Positions 41,028-49,558 of a stretch of 49,835 nt of DNA are shown piece by piece (the first letter of the stretch is position 1; each line of letters starts with the position of its first letter). Where the stretch lies: the NCBI GenBank assembly GCA_934647945.1, contig CAKUFK010000017.1:1-49835 (forward strand), written 5' to 3'. A program made the position numbers and the translations under genes. This DNA is from an uncultured Eubacteriales bacterium. GTDB taxonomy: Bacteria; Bacillota; Clostridia; Oscillospirales; Acutalibacteraceae. The notes beneath the pieces are model-generated. The model searched no databases. It saw only the letters and a list, made by a program, of their open reading frames with translations, and was not told the origin of the DNA.

Positions 41028-42149
41028 ATGGATTTTGCCTTTCACATGCCGGTGCAGGTGATAAGCGGCCCCCATTGCCTGTCCGGGGGTGGGGAGCGGC
41101 TGAAACAATGGGGACGGCGCTGCCTGGTCGTCACCGGCGGCCACAGTGCCAAGGTCTCGGGCGCGCTGGACGATGCCCTTGCCATGCTGGAAAAGGCTGG
41201 GATCGAGGCGACGGTATTCCCGGGCATCGGGCCGAACCCGCTGCTGACCCAGTGCCAGGCCGCCGCCGCGGCGGCGGAAGCCTGCCGGGCGGATTTTCTC
41301 CTCGGTATCGGCGGGGGATCGGTCATGGACGCCTCCAAAGCGGCCGCCTGGCTGGCGGCCAACTCGATATCGGATGAAACCCGGCTGTTCGAAGGAAAGC
41401 TCCGCCATCCCCCTCTTCCCCTGGCGCTGGTCGGCACCACCGCCGGGACGGGCAGCGAGGTCACCGCGGTGGCGGTGCTGACCGTTGACCGGGACCGCCG
41501 CAAACGCAGCGTCACCCATCCGCATTGCTATGCCAAACTGGTATTCGCCGATCCCCGGTACACCGATTCCGTGCCCTATCCCACCACCGTGTCGGCGGCG
41601 CTCGACGCCCTCTCCCACGCGGTGGAGGGATGGTTCGCCCCGGCCTGCGGCGACGTGCCGTCCCTGTTTGCGGAAAAGGCCTTCCCCCTGCTGGCCTCCG
41701 GCCTCGCCGCCCTCGCCGCCCATCCGGGGGAGCTGCCCGGGACCGGACAGCGCGACGCCTTGTATTACGCCTCCCTCTGCGCGGGCATGGTGCTCAACGC
41801 CACCGGCACCGCCTTCCCCCATCCCTTCGGGTATATCCTCACCGAGGACTTCGGCATCCCGCACGGACAAGCCTGCGCGGTCTTCCTCCCGGCCCTGACA
41901 AGGCGGGCGGAGGCGGTATGCCCCGACCGGGCCGCCCGACTTTTTTCGCTCTGCGGCGGGCGGGAGCGGTATTATGAAACCCTCGCGGCGCTGACCGACG
42001 CCGACGTCCGGATGACGGACGAGCAGATCACGGGATACGCGGCCCGCTGGCCGGGGCTCAAAAATTTTGCGCGCACCCCCGGCGGCTTTTCCCCGGAAGA
42101 GGGGATCGCTCTTTTCCGCGAGCTGTTCGGGGCGGCGCCCAGGCCGTAG
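41028..42149 (+). CDS. Iron-containing alcohol dehydrogenase family protein
   Basis: This is a class III metal-dependent dehydrogenase, probably reducing an aldehyde or ketone with NAD(P)H. The 373 residues include the nucleotide region LLGIGGGSVMDASKAAA, the strand LVGTTAGTGSEVTAVAV, and metal ligands in ALDALSHAVEGWF and FPHPFGYILTEDFGIPHGQ with its two His. The length matches the shorter members. ATG 41028 follows AAAGAAGGA. Divergent from the Rnf operon over a shared promoter, it may use the reductant balance set by Rnf. Confidence 0.92.
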   Translation: MDFAFHMPVQVISGPHCLSGGGERLKQWGRRCLVVTGGHSAKVSGALDDALAMLEKAGIEATVFPGIGPNPLLTQCQAAAAAAEACRADFLLGIGGGSVMDASKAAAWLAANSISDETRLFEGKLRHPPLPLALVGTTAGTGSEVTAVAVLTVDRDRRKRSVTHPHCYAKLVFADPRYTDSVPYPTTVSAALDALSHAVEGWFAPACGDVPSLFAEKAFPLLASGLAALAAHPGELPGTGQRDALYYASLCAGMVLNATGTAFPHPFGYILTEDFGIPHGQACAVFLPALTRRAEAVCPDRAARLFSLCGGRERYYETLAALTDADVRMTDEQITGYAARWPGLKNFARTPGGFSPEEGIALFRELFGAAPRP

Positions 42150-42184
42150 AACGGTATCATGAAAACAGAAATGAGGAATCCATA

Positions 42185-42661
42185 GTGTCGGTTGAAACGG
42201 TAAAAACCTATCTCAAATCCTTCGGGCGGGACGAAGACGTCCAGGAATTCCCCGTGTCCAGTGCCACGGTGGAACTGGCGGCCGCGGCCCTGTCGGTCGA
42301 GCCCGCCCGCATCGCCAAAACCCTGTCTTTCGCGGATGGGGACGGCTGCCTGCTGGTGGTGACGGCCGGGGATCAGAAGATCGACAACGCCAAATTCAAG
42401 GCAGCGTTCGGGATAAAGGCCAAAATGCTGCCGGCCGGGGACGTGCTGCGCCTGACCGGTCACGCGGTCGGCGGCGTGTGCCCCTTCGCCCTGCCCGAGG
42501 GGGTTCGGGTGACGCTGGACATGTCCCTGCGGCGTTTCCCCCTGGTCTATCCGGCCTGCGGCAGCGCCAATTCCGCCATCGGCCTGACCTGTGAGGAGCT
42601 GGAGGCCTATAGCCGGGATGCCGTGTGGGTGGACGTCTGCAAAGACCGCGCGCCCGCCTGA
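42185..42661 (+). CDS. YbaK/EbsC family protein, putative Cys-tRNA(Pro) deacylase
   Basis: The 158 residues match the YbaK/ProX editing fold: VAAAALSVEPARIAKTLSF near residues 34-50, VTAGDQKIDNAKFKAAFG, the loop HAVGGVCPFALPEGVRV and CGSANSAIGLT. The family removes wrongly attached amino acids from tRNA-Pro, and other tRNAs in some members. The genome's ProS (26620) is of the type lacking the editing insertion, so a trans editor makes sense. The start is GTG 42185 behind GAGGAAT. It lies 35 bp after the dehydrogenase gene. Confidence 0.92.
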   Translation: MSVETVKTYLKSFGRDEDVQEFPVSSATVELAAAALSVEPARIAKTLSFADGDGCLLVVTAGDQKIDNAKFKAAFGIKAKMLPAGDVLRLTGHAVGGVCPFALPEGVRVTLDMSLRRFPLVYPACGSANSAIGLTCEELEAYSRDAVWVDVCKDRAPA

Positions 42662-42707
42662 AACGGGCGGAAATCCATGGAAAACGAGAGGAAAGGCGGG
42701 AACGGCC

Positions 42708-43439
42708 ATGCGGGTATATTATGATCTGCACATCCATTCCTGCCTCTCCCCCTGCGGCGACGCGGACATGACACCCAACAATATCGTAAACATGGCGCGG
42801 CTTGCGGGCCTTTCCGCCATCGCCCTGACCGACCACAACGCCTGCGGCAACTGTCCGGCTATCCTCGAAGCCGCGCGGGGGAGCGGGCTCGCCGTCCTGC
42901 CGGGGATGGAGCTCTGCACCTCGGAGGAGGCCCATGTCGTCTGCCTCTTCCCCACTCTCGAAGCGGCGCTGGCGTTCGAGGCGCGGATACGCCCCACCCT
43001 GCCGCCGCTCAAAAACCAGCCTGAAATCTTTGGAGAACAACTTATCCTCGACGGGGAGGATACCATCACCGGGCATTCGGATGCCTTCCTGGCCGGGGCG
43101 TCGGGGATCAGCGTGGACGAGACCGCCGCGCTGGCGCGCTCCTTCGGCGGGACGGCCTTCCCGGCCCATATCGACCGGCCGTCCTACAGCGTCCCCGCCG
43201 CGCTCGGCGATATCCCGCCGGTGGGGTTTTTCGCCGCGGAGGTGACCGCCATGGGGGATCCGGAACGGATGCAGGACCGGTATCCGGCCATTCGCGGCCT
43301 GCCTCTGCTCCTCAATTCGGACGCCCATTTCCTGCACCAGATCCAAGAGGCGGGCCCGTATCTGGATCTTCCCTGCAACACCCCCGGAGCGGTCATCGCG
43401 GCCCTGAACGGTGAAAATCCCTGCGAATGGGGACGATGA
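42708..43439 (+). CDS. PHP domain phosphoesterase
   Basis: This is a PHP-type metal phosphoesterase, with unknown substrate. The 243 residues show the metal motifs YYDLHIHSCLSPCGD (His8, His10), ALTDHNACGN, LPGMELCT, FPAHIDRPSY and LLLNSDAHF. The length is typical of the shorter YciV/TrpH-like forms. The start follows GAGAGGAAAGG. It ends the three-gene run that starts with the Fe-dehydrogenase. PHP proteins of this kind are frequently near Rnf or hydrogenase genes in Clostridia. Confidence 0.92.
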   Translation: MRVYYDLHIHSCLSPCGDADMTPNNIVNMARLAGLSAIALTDHNACGNCPAILEAARGSGLAVLPGMELCTSEEAHVVCLFPTLEAALAFEARIRPTLPPLKNQPEIFGEQLILDGEDTITGHSDAFLAGASGISVDETAALARSFGGTAFPAHIDRPSYSVPAALGDIPPVGFFAAEVTAMGDPERMQDRYPAIRGLPLLLNSDAHFLHQIQEAGPYLDLPCNTPGAVIAALNGENPCEWGR

Positions 43440-43528
43440 CCGGCACAAAATAACCCCTGCGCCTCCGTCTAGCCGCCGCGCCTCACCGCATTATCCCCGC
43501 CGATACCCCCTTTTTACTTTTTAAAAAA

Positions 43529-43578
43529 CCAAGCATCCGCCCGGGACACATGCCCCCGGATGGATGCTTGGCTTTTTT
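43529..43578. terminator. Bidirectional terminator between the PHP and TauE genes
   Basis: A 10-bp stem (CCAAGCATCC / GGATGCTTGG), extended inside by a GC-rich part, has T-runs on both strands. It lies between the convergent PHP gene and the TauE/SafE gene. Confidence 0.85.
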
Positions 43579-43687
43579 AGAGTTGTTCGCCGTTTGTCAC
43601 ATACGGCCGCGGGCGGGCTTTACCGGAGGGTCAAACGGACGAATCCACGAAATACAGGGACCCGCCCTGTTACCTCCCGGCCCGCCG

Positions 43688-44461
43688 TCACCCTAGATAT
43701 TGGACGGCAAGCACCGCCGCCCCCAGCACGGTCAGCACCCCGCCCGTCACCCGGTTTAAGAGCTTGGGCGAGGCTTTGTTGGCGAATTTGGCGGCGATCT
43801 GCGCCCACAGCAGGGTGGACAGGACACAGAACAGCAGGCTCCACAGGTCGGGGATCCCGCCGAGGGCGACATGGGAAAGCGCGCCGGTCAGGGCGGTGAA
43901 GGTCATGATGAACACGCTGGTTCCCACCGCGGTTTTCAGCTCATACCCCAGGACACTGGTGAGGATGAGGAGCATCATCATACCACCGCCCGCGCCGACA
44001 AATCCACAGACGAACCCGATCAGGGTGCCGCAGACGATGGACTGGATCAGTCGGGTTTTCGGCGGCACCGCCGACATCCGCTCCTTGGTGGTCATCACCG
44101 GCCGGACCAGGAATTTGATACCCAGCAGCAGGGTCATAAAGATCGAAAACCCGCCCATCAGGGTTCCCGGCAGCAGGCTGGACACCCAGCTCCCGACCAG
44201 GGTGAAGACCAGCACCGCCGCCATCATGACCAGGCCGTTTTTGATGTCGAGGTTTTTGTTCTTGCCATAGGTGTAGGCGGAGACCGCGCTGGCGAGGACA
44301 TCGCTGGCGAGAGCGATACCCACCGCCTGATAGGCGGGAATATCCAGAAACGTGATCAGGATGGGGCTGATGACGGCCGCGGCGCTCATCCCCGCGAAAC
44401 CGGTGCCGAGCCCCGCCCCGATCCCGGCGATGAAGCAGACGATGAACTTATACAGCAGCAT
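43688..44461 (-). CDS. TauE/SafE family membrane exporter
   Basis: The 257-residue product has about eight helices in two similar halves, with the family N-terminal FIAGIGAGLGTGFAGMSAAAVISPIL and a second-half GTLIGFVCGFVGAGGGMMML. Members export sulfite, sulfoacetate or related organic anions, or are of unknown substrate. The start overlaps the end of the marR gene by 14 bp, so the two are translationally coupled and this exporter is likely under MarR control. Confidence 0.92.
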   Translation of the reverse strand: MLLYKFIVCFIAGIGAGLGTGFAGMSAAAVISPILITFLDIPAYQAVGIALASDVLASAVSAYTYGKNKNLDIKNGLVMMAAVLVFTLVGSWVSSLLPGTLMGGFSIFMTLLLGIKFLVRPVMTTKERMSAVPPKTRLIQSIVCGTLIGFVCGFVGAGGGMMMLLILTSVLGYELKTAVGTSVFIMTFTALTGALSHVALGGIPDLWSLLFCVLSTLLWAQIAAKFANKASPKLLNRVTGGVLTVLGAAVLAVQYLG

Positions 44462-44891
44462 GGACGGCGCCTTCTTTCAAATTGTGATGGATGCGGTGGA
44501 GGAAATCCGCCAGAACCCGCCGCTCCGTCCCGGTCAGCCCCGCCAGCACTTCATCGAAGAACGCGGTCTGCAGCGCCTGGCCCCGGGCAACCGGCCCCGC
44601 CGCGGAAGGCTTCAGCTCGAGATGCACGGTTTTGCGGTTGCCGTCCCGATAGACGCGGGCCAGGAGGCCTTTCTCCGCCAGGGATTCTACGGCGGCCGAT
44701 ACATGGGATTTGGCAAGGCCCCGCCGCCGCACAATATCCCGGGCGGTATCATAAGGGGGATTGTTGGCCAGGAACAGCAGCACATCCATCTCGGCCTGGT
44801 TCAGGCCGGTTTCACGGAGGAGCTCCGCAAACCGGCGGGTATACAGGCGCCTGAGCAGGGCGACATCGTCCAAAAAATCGGCGGGCAGCAT
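44448..44891 (-). CDS. MarR family transcriptional regulator
   Basis: The 147 residues show a winged helix-turn-helix: LNQAEMDVLLFLANNPPYDT, then RDIVRRRGLAKSHVSAAVE, then LAEKGLLARVYRDGNRKT (the wing), with dimer helices at both ends. It probably represses its own operon and responds to a small ligand. ATG 44891 follows GGAGAGG; an upward extension to 44993 is not conserved. Promoter and operator-like inverted repeat lie directly in front. Its target is most simply the coupled TauE/SafE gene. Confidence 0.92.
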   Translation of the reverse strand: MLPADFLDDVALLRRLYTRRFAELLRETGLNQAEMDVLLFLANNPPYDTARDIVRRRGLAKSHVSAAVESLAEKGLLARVYRDGNRKTVHLELKPSAAGPVARGQALQTAFFDEVLAGLTGTERRVLADFLHRIHHNLKEGAVHAAV

Positions 44892-44907
44892 GGCATCCTC
44901 TCCAATT

Positions 44908-44951
44908 GTTCTATTTTGAACTATTTTATCCCCGAATGCACCGTTTGTCAA
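44908..44951 (-). promoter_or_regulatory. Promoter and putative MarR operator
   Basis: On the minus strand TTGACA (44946-44951), 17 bp, TAAAAT (44923-44928). An inverted repeat GTTC-N6-GAAC (44908-44921) covers the expected start of transcription, fitting autorepression. Confidence 0.7.
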
Positions 44952-45027
44952 GAAAAAGAGCGCGCAGACTCCCGAAAACTCTTTGCGGGCCACATCGTAC
45001 CCCTAAATTAAAATAAGGTTAAGCAGT

Positions 45028-45062
45028 CAAAAAGCCGCCGCAGACACGGCCTGCGGCGGCTT
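45028..45062 (-). terminator. Terminator of the ECF sigma gene
   Basis: An 11-bp stem (AAGCCGCCGCA / TGCGGCGGCTT) with a 9-nt loop followed by TTT on the minus strand, a few bases after the stop. Confidence 0.78.
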
Positions 45063-45067
45063 CTCGG

Positions 45068-46732
45068 TCATTCATGGATAACGATAGTGGTCAGGGCCTT
45101 TTTCTGTTCCTCTGCCGGAGGCTTCAGCTTTCGGTTGTTCACAAGCTCCTTCAGACAGTGCAGGATAAACCAGCCGTCCGAGTAAAAGGTAAACTGCAAG
45201 CCGTATTGCTGCATCGTGCGCAGATGCTTCGGGGTTTCCTCCAGCACAGCCTCTATGAACGGCCTGCGCAGCGCCTCCAGTTCCTTCCAGTGCCGCTCCT
45301 TGATGCGGTCGCCGAGCGAGAGCAGTCCTTTTTTGGTTTCCGCCCCCTCGATCCAAACGCATTGGCAGGCGGCTTTGAAGCCTTTGCCCGGGTCCTCCAC
45401 CGTTTTTAAAAAGCCGCGTTCGACCAGATAGGCATACTCGTCCCGGCTCAGCTCCGCCCCGTCTATTCGGCGGTTGAGCAAGGTCAAAACCCGGTCGGCT
45501 TCCAGATGGTAGGTGTTGTCCACCCGGCCAGCCGACCATTCGGAATCGATCTGCCACAGGGTAAGGCCGCCCACCTTGTTCCAGCACGGGCCGCACCAAT
45601 GCCGCATACTGTCAAAATATTTCGGCAGAACGGCTTCCGGGTTCAAAACCGACGCGTAACAGAGGTTGTGCCCTCCGTCCGGCCGGAGCGTGGCGGCCTG
45701 TTCAAACGATACCGTCCTGTCCATCAGCGCTTCCCCGCTGAGAGCGGCGATATAGGGGATCAAGGCCCACAAAAAGAAGTTCCTGTCCTTCGGAGGGCCC
45801 GAAAGTGGAGAAGGTGCTGCCGTGCATCCGCCCGTGATGCCGGCATCGTCCCAAATATCCGCGTCCATTAGAGCATCGTACAGCTCGTTTGCAAAAATCC
45901 GGGCGGCTTTTTCATACATTTCGTCATGCAGGCGGCTGAGCGCGGAATTGGTCTCGTCGAGCAGGATGTTGCAGAGATACCGGTCGCCGTGCCTCGTCAG
46001 AAAGCCGTATTCCTCCAGATATTCCGCTTCGCTTTCGACATAAACCGGGGACACCCCCAAGGCATCCGCGATTTGGCGGATCGTTTTCGGCTCTTTCCAA
46101 ACCACATATGCGATGTTCTGCGACAAGGCGCTTCTGAAAAAATTGCCGTTGTTGCCTTTGCTTCCCACCGAACCGTTTGTCCCGCACAGGGCAAACCGGA
46201 TCGGATTGAAGCGCAGCTCGCTGGAGCTCCGCATCGTTTCCATCCCCCTTTTCAGTTCTTTTTTGGCTTCAAACAAATGCCACTTGACCGTACCGACCGG
46301 AATCCCCAGCTCTTCGGCTATCCGGCTTTGCTTCTTGTTTTCGTAATAGTAGGCGATCACGATGCGGCGCTGCAGCCTGGACAAATAGGCGATTTCACCG
46401 CGCAGTTTCTCCGTCGTTTCCCGCAGCGCGAGATCGGAAACGATGTCCGGCCCCCGGTCACAGAGGCTCCCGGCGGCTTCCTCGAGGGAAACGCCGATCC
46501 CCTGCTGCTTGTTGTCGCGGTAATAATTGCTCAGGGCATGGTGTGCGATCGTCCATACAAACGCCCGCACATCTTCGACATCCTCCCTCATCCGCAGCGC
46601 ACGGAAAGCCTTGAGGAGAATGTCCTGTGTCAGATCCTCCGCGTCCTGCCGGTTTTTACACCGTTTCAAAGCAAATCCGAAAATGGGCTTCAGATAGGCG
46701 GCTGCCAGCCTGTCGGCTTCCTGTTTTTCCAT
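45068..46732 (-). CDS. ECF sigma factor with large C-terminal extension
   Basis: The 554-residue product begins with an ECF sigma core: region 2 at about 12-76 (AEDLTQDILLKAFRAL; VRAFVWTIAHHALSNYYRD) and region 4 at about 115-168 (SRLQRRIVIAYYYEN; SRIAEELGIPVGTVKWHLFEAKKEL). The remaining 385 residues or so contain a winged-helix-like stretch at about 213-250 (EPKTIRQIADALGVSPVYVE, then FLTRHGDRYLC) and an unrecognised globular, Trp-rich region. The extension may sense a signal in place of an anti-sigma factor; no anti-sigma gene is adjacent. The start at 46732 follows AAGGAG. Confidence 0.85.
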   Translation of the reverse strand: MEKQEADRLAAAYLKPIFGFALKRCKNRQDAEDLTQDILLKAFRALRMREDVEDVRAFVWTIAHHALSNYYRDNKQQGIGVSLEEAAGSLCDRGPDIVSDLALRETTEKLRGEIAYLSRLQRRIVIAYYYENKKQSRIAEELGIPVGTVKWHLFEAKKELKRGMETMRSSSELRFNPIRFALCGTNGSVGSKGNNGNFFRSALSQNIAYVVWKEPKTIRQIADALGVSPVYVESEAEYLEEYGFLTRHGDRYLCNILLDETNSALSRLHDEMYEKAARIFANELYDALMDADIWDDAGITGGCTAAPSPLSGPPKDRNFFLWALIPYIAALSGEALMDRTVSFEQAATLRPDGGHNLCYASVLNPEAVLPKYFDSMRHWCGPCWNKVGGLTLWQIDSEWSAGRVDNTYHLEADRVLTLLNRRIDGAELSRDEYAYLVERGFLKTVEDPGKGFKAACQCVWIEGAETKKGLLSLGDRIKERHWKELEALRRPFIEAVLEETPKHLRTMQQYGLQFTFYSDGWFILHCLKELVNNRKLKPPAEEQKKALTTIVIHE

Positions 46733-46919
46733 CTGTTTGTCTCCTTGAAAGCGGCTTTCATCCATATAGACACCGGAACTGTAAAAAGGTTGTACGATTC
46801 TAAAAAGATGTGCGTTTTTATACGGTGTGAACGCACCCCGGCTGGTGAAAAAATCGGAGCAAGCGAGATATAAAGCTTGCTCCGATGCGGCCCTTGCGGT
46901 CCATTCAGACACCACCCTA

Positions 46920-47435
46920 TTATCGGCCTTTGTATTCCTGCTTAATGATGTCGGCCATTTCTTCGGGAGTTTCCACACATCCTCCGGCGAGCCACATTTT
47001 GATAATCGCATTGATGCCGTTGCGGAAAAACGCAATATGATATTTGATGTGCTTGTTCTCAAAATCTTTTTCGGCTCTGACCGTATCATAAACCATCACC
47101 TGGTGCTTTTCATCGTACGCCAGCTTGAAATAGGTTTTATAGAAAATTTGGTTTTCCTTGATATGCCGGAACATCTTTAAGGCGCCATTTTGCTCTCTTT
47201 GCAAATCATCGAGAAATATCAAGGCGAAGTCCCGTTCTAGTTTTTCCCGAAACTTGTCTGCAAGGTCGTATATATCCATATAATTGGCGTAAAAGGTACT
47301 GCGGTTTAGCCCCGTCGTTTTGCATATATCCGATACCGTGATTTCTTTCATGTCCCTGCTCTGCAATAACTCAACGAAGGCCTTTTCAATCTTTTCAACC
47401 GAATTTCTCCGCCGTTTGTTGTTCTTTGTATTCAT
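46920..47435 (-). CDS. TetR family transcriptional regulator
   Basis: The 171-residue product has an N-terminal helix-turn-helix of TetR type: KIEKAFVELLQSRDMKEITVSDI and KTTGLNRSTFYANYMDIYDL, which is the strongly conserved part, followed by a ligand/dimer domain with C-terminal EYKGR. It is the TetR_C-7-like short form seen in Firmicutes. ATG 47435 follows GAGAGG. It diverges from the two membrane genes that follow (47557 and 47922), which are its likely targets. Confidence 0.92.
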   Translation of the reverse strand: MNTKNNKRRRNSVEKIEKAFVELLQSRDMKEITVSDICKTTGLNRSTFYANYMDIYDLADKFREKLERDFALIFLDDLQREQNGALKMFRHIKENQIFYKTYFKLAYDEKHQVMVYDTVRAEKDFENKHIKYHIAFFRNGINAIIKMWLAGGCVETPEEMADIIKQEYKGR

Positions 47436-47556
47436 AACCCTCTCCATTATTCCAACACTCGTTGCCAATGTGATGATTGTTTGTTTGTGTGTATATGCAT
47501 TATACTGTAGTCAAAATAAAAGCACAAGTGTCGGTTTAATGGAAGGGGCCGCCCAT

Positions 47557-47925
47557 ATGAAAAAAAGTGGTTTTATCGCATTGATCTTAGGGACCGTAAG
47601 CGGCGTTTTATTCGCGCTTGGCATGTGCATGGCGCTTCTCCCGGAATGGGACGCCTTCACTGAAGGCGTCCTTTTCGGCGTGTCCGGCTTGCTGCTCGGT
47701 CTGATCACCTTTTTTGTTTGGTGTAAAATGGAGAATAAAAAGCTGCCGGAATTAAAGGGCAAAAATCTGCTGCTGATTGCCTTCGGCGTACTCGGCGTCC
47801 TGATACTCGGAGCCGGCATGTGTTTGTGTCTTGTATGGGAGCAGATTGTTTGGGGAACGCTGATAGGACTTCTTGGAATCATCCTGTTGATTTCGTTGAT
47901 TCCTTTGGTAAAAGGCATTAAATGA
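47557..47925 (+). CDS. Small four-helix membrane protein
   Basis: The 122 residues are almost fully hydrophobic with four helices (LILGTVSGVLFALGMCMALL; GVLFGVSGLLLGLITFFVW; LLLIAFGVLGVLILGAGMCL; LIGLLGIILLISLIPLV). No family is certain. ATG 47557 follows GGAAGGGG; an ATG at 47539 is possible. TATACT at 47501-47506 is a candidate -10. Its stop overlaps the next start (ATGA), so it is coupled to the next gene, and both diverge from the TetR gene. Confidence 0.8.
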   Translation: MKKSGFIALILGTVSGVLFALGMCMALLPEWDAFTEGVLFGVSGLLLGLITFFVWCKMENKKLPELKGKNLLLIAFGVLGVLILGAGMCLCLVWEQIVWGTLIGLLGIILLISLIPLVKGIK

Positions 47926-48701
47926 CTATCCATCAGCTCACCGGAAACACCATTTTGAGCCTGTCGGTAAACTTTGCCTATGCTCTCGGCAGCTGCGTTG
48001 CCGGCATTGTCTCGCATTCATGGTGGTTTATGACATTGGGCGGCTATTATTGCACATTGAGTATCGCACGATTCTCCGTATTACAGGTCAAGCGCAAATC
48101 AAACGGTGATATCGCGTCAGAACTGTTTGCGAGAAAAATTACAGGAATCTTGTTTCTGTTTCTAACATTCTGCCTGATTGGCATTGTGACCCTTTCCGCT
48201 ATCGACGGCCGGGGATCGGAATTTCATGAAATTGTCATGATTACCATTGCGGTTTATACCTTTGCCAAGGTAAGCATGGCAATCCTGGGACTTGCAAAAT
48301 CGAAACGGATCCCATCGCCAGCCGTAAAAACCTTACGGAATATTTCGTTCGCAGATGCTTTCGTGTCCATATATTCCTTGCAGCGATCGATGTTGGTCTC
48401 CTTTCCTGGAATGGATGAAAAGAATATCCGGTTATTCAATATTTTGACGGGAACGGCCGTTTGGCTGCTGATTCTTCTGCTTGGAATCAATCTTATCGGC
48501 GGGAGGTGGATAAATGTGGCAAAATCCAAAATGATAAAAGCCAACGAAAAAATGGCCAAAACTGTTGTTGGAAGCTATAAAAAAATTGAGACCGCTGTTG
48601 TTAGCGGATACACTAAGATTGAGGACGCGTTTGTAGATGCATATTTAACCAGAGACGGCGAAACCGTAGAAGAAGCCAAGGCAAGAATGAAAAAGAAATA
48701 A
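47922..48701 (+). CDS. Polytopic membrane protein with amphipathic C-terminal helix
   Basis: The 259-residue product is of unknown function. It has about six hydrophobic segments (SLSVNFAYALGSCVAGIVSH; ITGILFLFLTFCLIGIVTLS; IVMITIAVYTFAKVSMAIL; ILTGTAVWLLILLLGINLIG), then a charged C-terminal stretch with a repeating pattern (VVGSYKKIETAVVSGYTKIE, DAFVDAY) that looks like an amphipathic helix. The start overlaps the preceding stop by four bases. GC content is lower than in the core genes. It may act with its partner as a membrane unit controlled by the TetR protein. Confidence 0.82.
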   Translation: MTIHQLTGNTILSLSVNFAYALGSCVAGIVSHSWWFMTLGGYYCTLSIARFSVLQVKRKSNGDIASELFARKITGILFLFLTFCLIGIVTLSAIDGRGSEFHEIVMITIAVYTFAKVSMAILGLAKSKRIPSPAVKTLRNISFADAFVSIYSLQRSMLVSFPGMDEKNIRLFNILTGTAVWLLILLLGINLIGGRWINVAKSKMIKANEKMAKTVVGSYKKIETAVVSGYTKIEDAFVDAYLTRDGETVEEAKARMKKK

Positions 48702-48707
48702 CGGCTC

Positions 48708-48799
48708 CCTATCAAAATCATATAGGCAGAGCACTGCCACATATTATACTTCGGCTTTGCACTTTTCTCGTTTTCCTTTTCTTTTTTCAAGATTCCCAC
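48708..48799 (-). pseudogene. Truncated N-terminus of a probable ABC exporter
   Basis: Starting from GTG 48799 (or TTG 48790, behind AAAGGGGTGGG), the reading gives KPKYNMWQCSAYMILIGSR after a basic start. This is very like the cytosolic N-terminus of Firmicutes ABC exporters (KPKYNMWQNxxxMI...). The similarity stops near 48710, where the frame runs antisense into the neighbouring gene. It lies behind the GHKL kinase, the usual place for such an exporter, and looks like a remnant left by a deletion or rearrangement. Confidence 0.45.
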
Positions 48800-48884
48800 C
48801 CCTTTCTGCTTCTCAGTCTATCACAACAAGCCTCTGAATGTTATGCTCGGGGGATGAATCGTTGATTTTTGGGGACGAACTGCA

Positions 48885-49547
48885 TTATTTTTGCGGAATC
48901 AGTATTTCTGTTGTAAATGCGCCGTCCTCGCTGTTTCGGTTGATATACCCGTCCAAGCGTTCAATAATGGTATCCATTCGAATCAAGCCAAAACCATGGC
49001 CTTCGCCTTTGGTGGTTTGAAATCTTCCGTTTTGCTTCTTTTTCTTTTTTGAAGCGGTGAAGTTGGTAAAGGAGATATAAAGCTGGGTGTTCTTCATATC
49101 CATATAAATCCGAATCAGCCGCTTGTCTTCGGGAAGCGCCAAGCTGGCCTCAATGGCGTTATCGAACAGATTGCCGATAATGACGCATAAATCAAGTTCG
49201 GAGGTTTTTAAAGCAAGAGGAATAAAAACATCTACTTTCACGGGAACATTTTTTGATTTTGCAAGAGAGATTTTGCTGTTTAAAATAGCGTCTGCCATCG
49301 GATTTCCGGTTTTAATGACAGTGTCCACCGTAGCCAGATCCATTTCCAATTCATCCAGGTATTTTTTAACAGCCACCATGTCTCCGCTTGCGGCATGTGC
49401 TTTCATTACCTGAATATGGTTTCGATAATCATGGCGCCAGCCGCGGATCTGTTTATACATATTTCCCACTTCCACATAATGGGTTTCGATTAGTTCCCGT
49501 TGATAAGCGGCGATTCGTTTGTCAATCTGTTTGGAAAAAAGTTTCAT
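48885..49547 (-). CDS. GHKL-domain sensor kinase, no membrane domain
   Basis: The 220 residues correspond only to the cytosolic half of AgrC-like kinases: dimerisation helix with RGWRHDYRNHIQVMKAH (phospho-acceptor His in RHDYRNH), then the N box NLFDNAIEASLA, then the G box GEGHGFGLIRMDTI. No membrane segment is present. ATG 49547 follows CGGAGG. The protein could be a soluble kinase acting on the LytTR regulator encoded just upstream (11 bp gap), whose gene appears to carry a frameshift. Confidence 0.9.
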   Translation of the reverse strand: MKLFSKQIDKRIAAYQRELIETHYVEVGNMYKQIRGWRHDYRNHIQVMKAHAASGDMVAVKKYLDELEMDLATVDTVIKTGNPMADAILNSKISLAKSKNVPVKVDVFIPLALKTSELDLCVIIGNLFDNAIEASLALPEDKRLIRIYMDMKNTQLYISFTNFTASKKKKKQNGRFQTTKGEGHGFGLIRMDTIIERLDGYINRNSEDGAFTTEILIPQK

Positions 49548-49558
49548 GTCAGCCTCCG

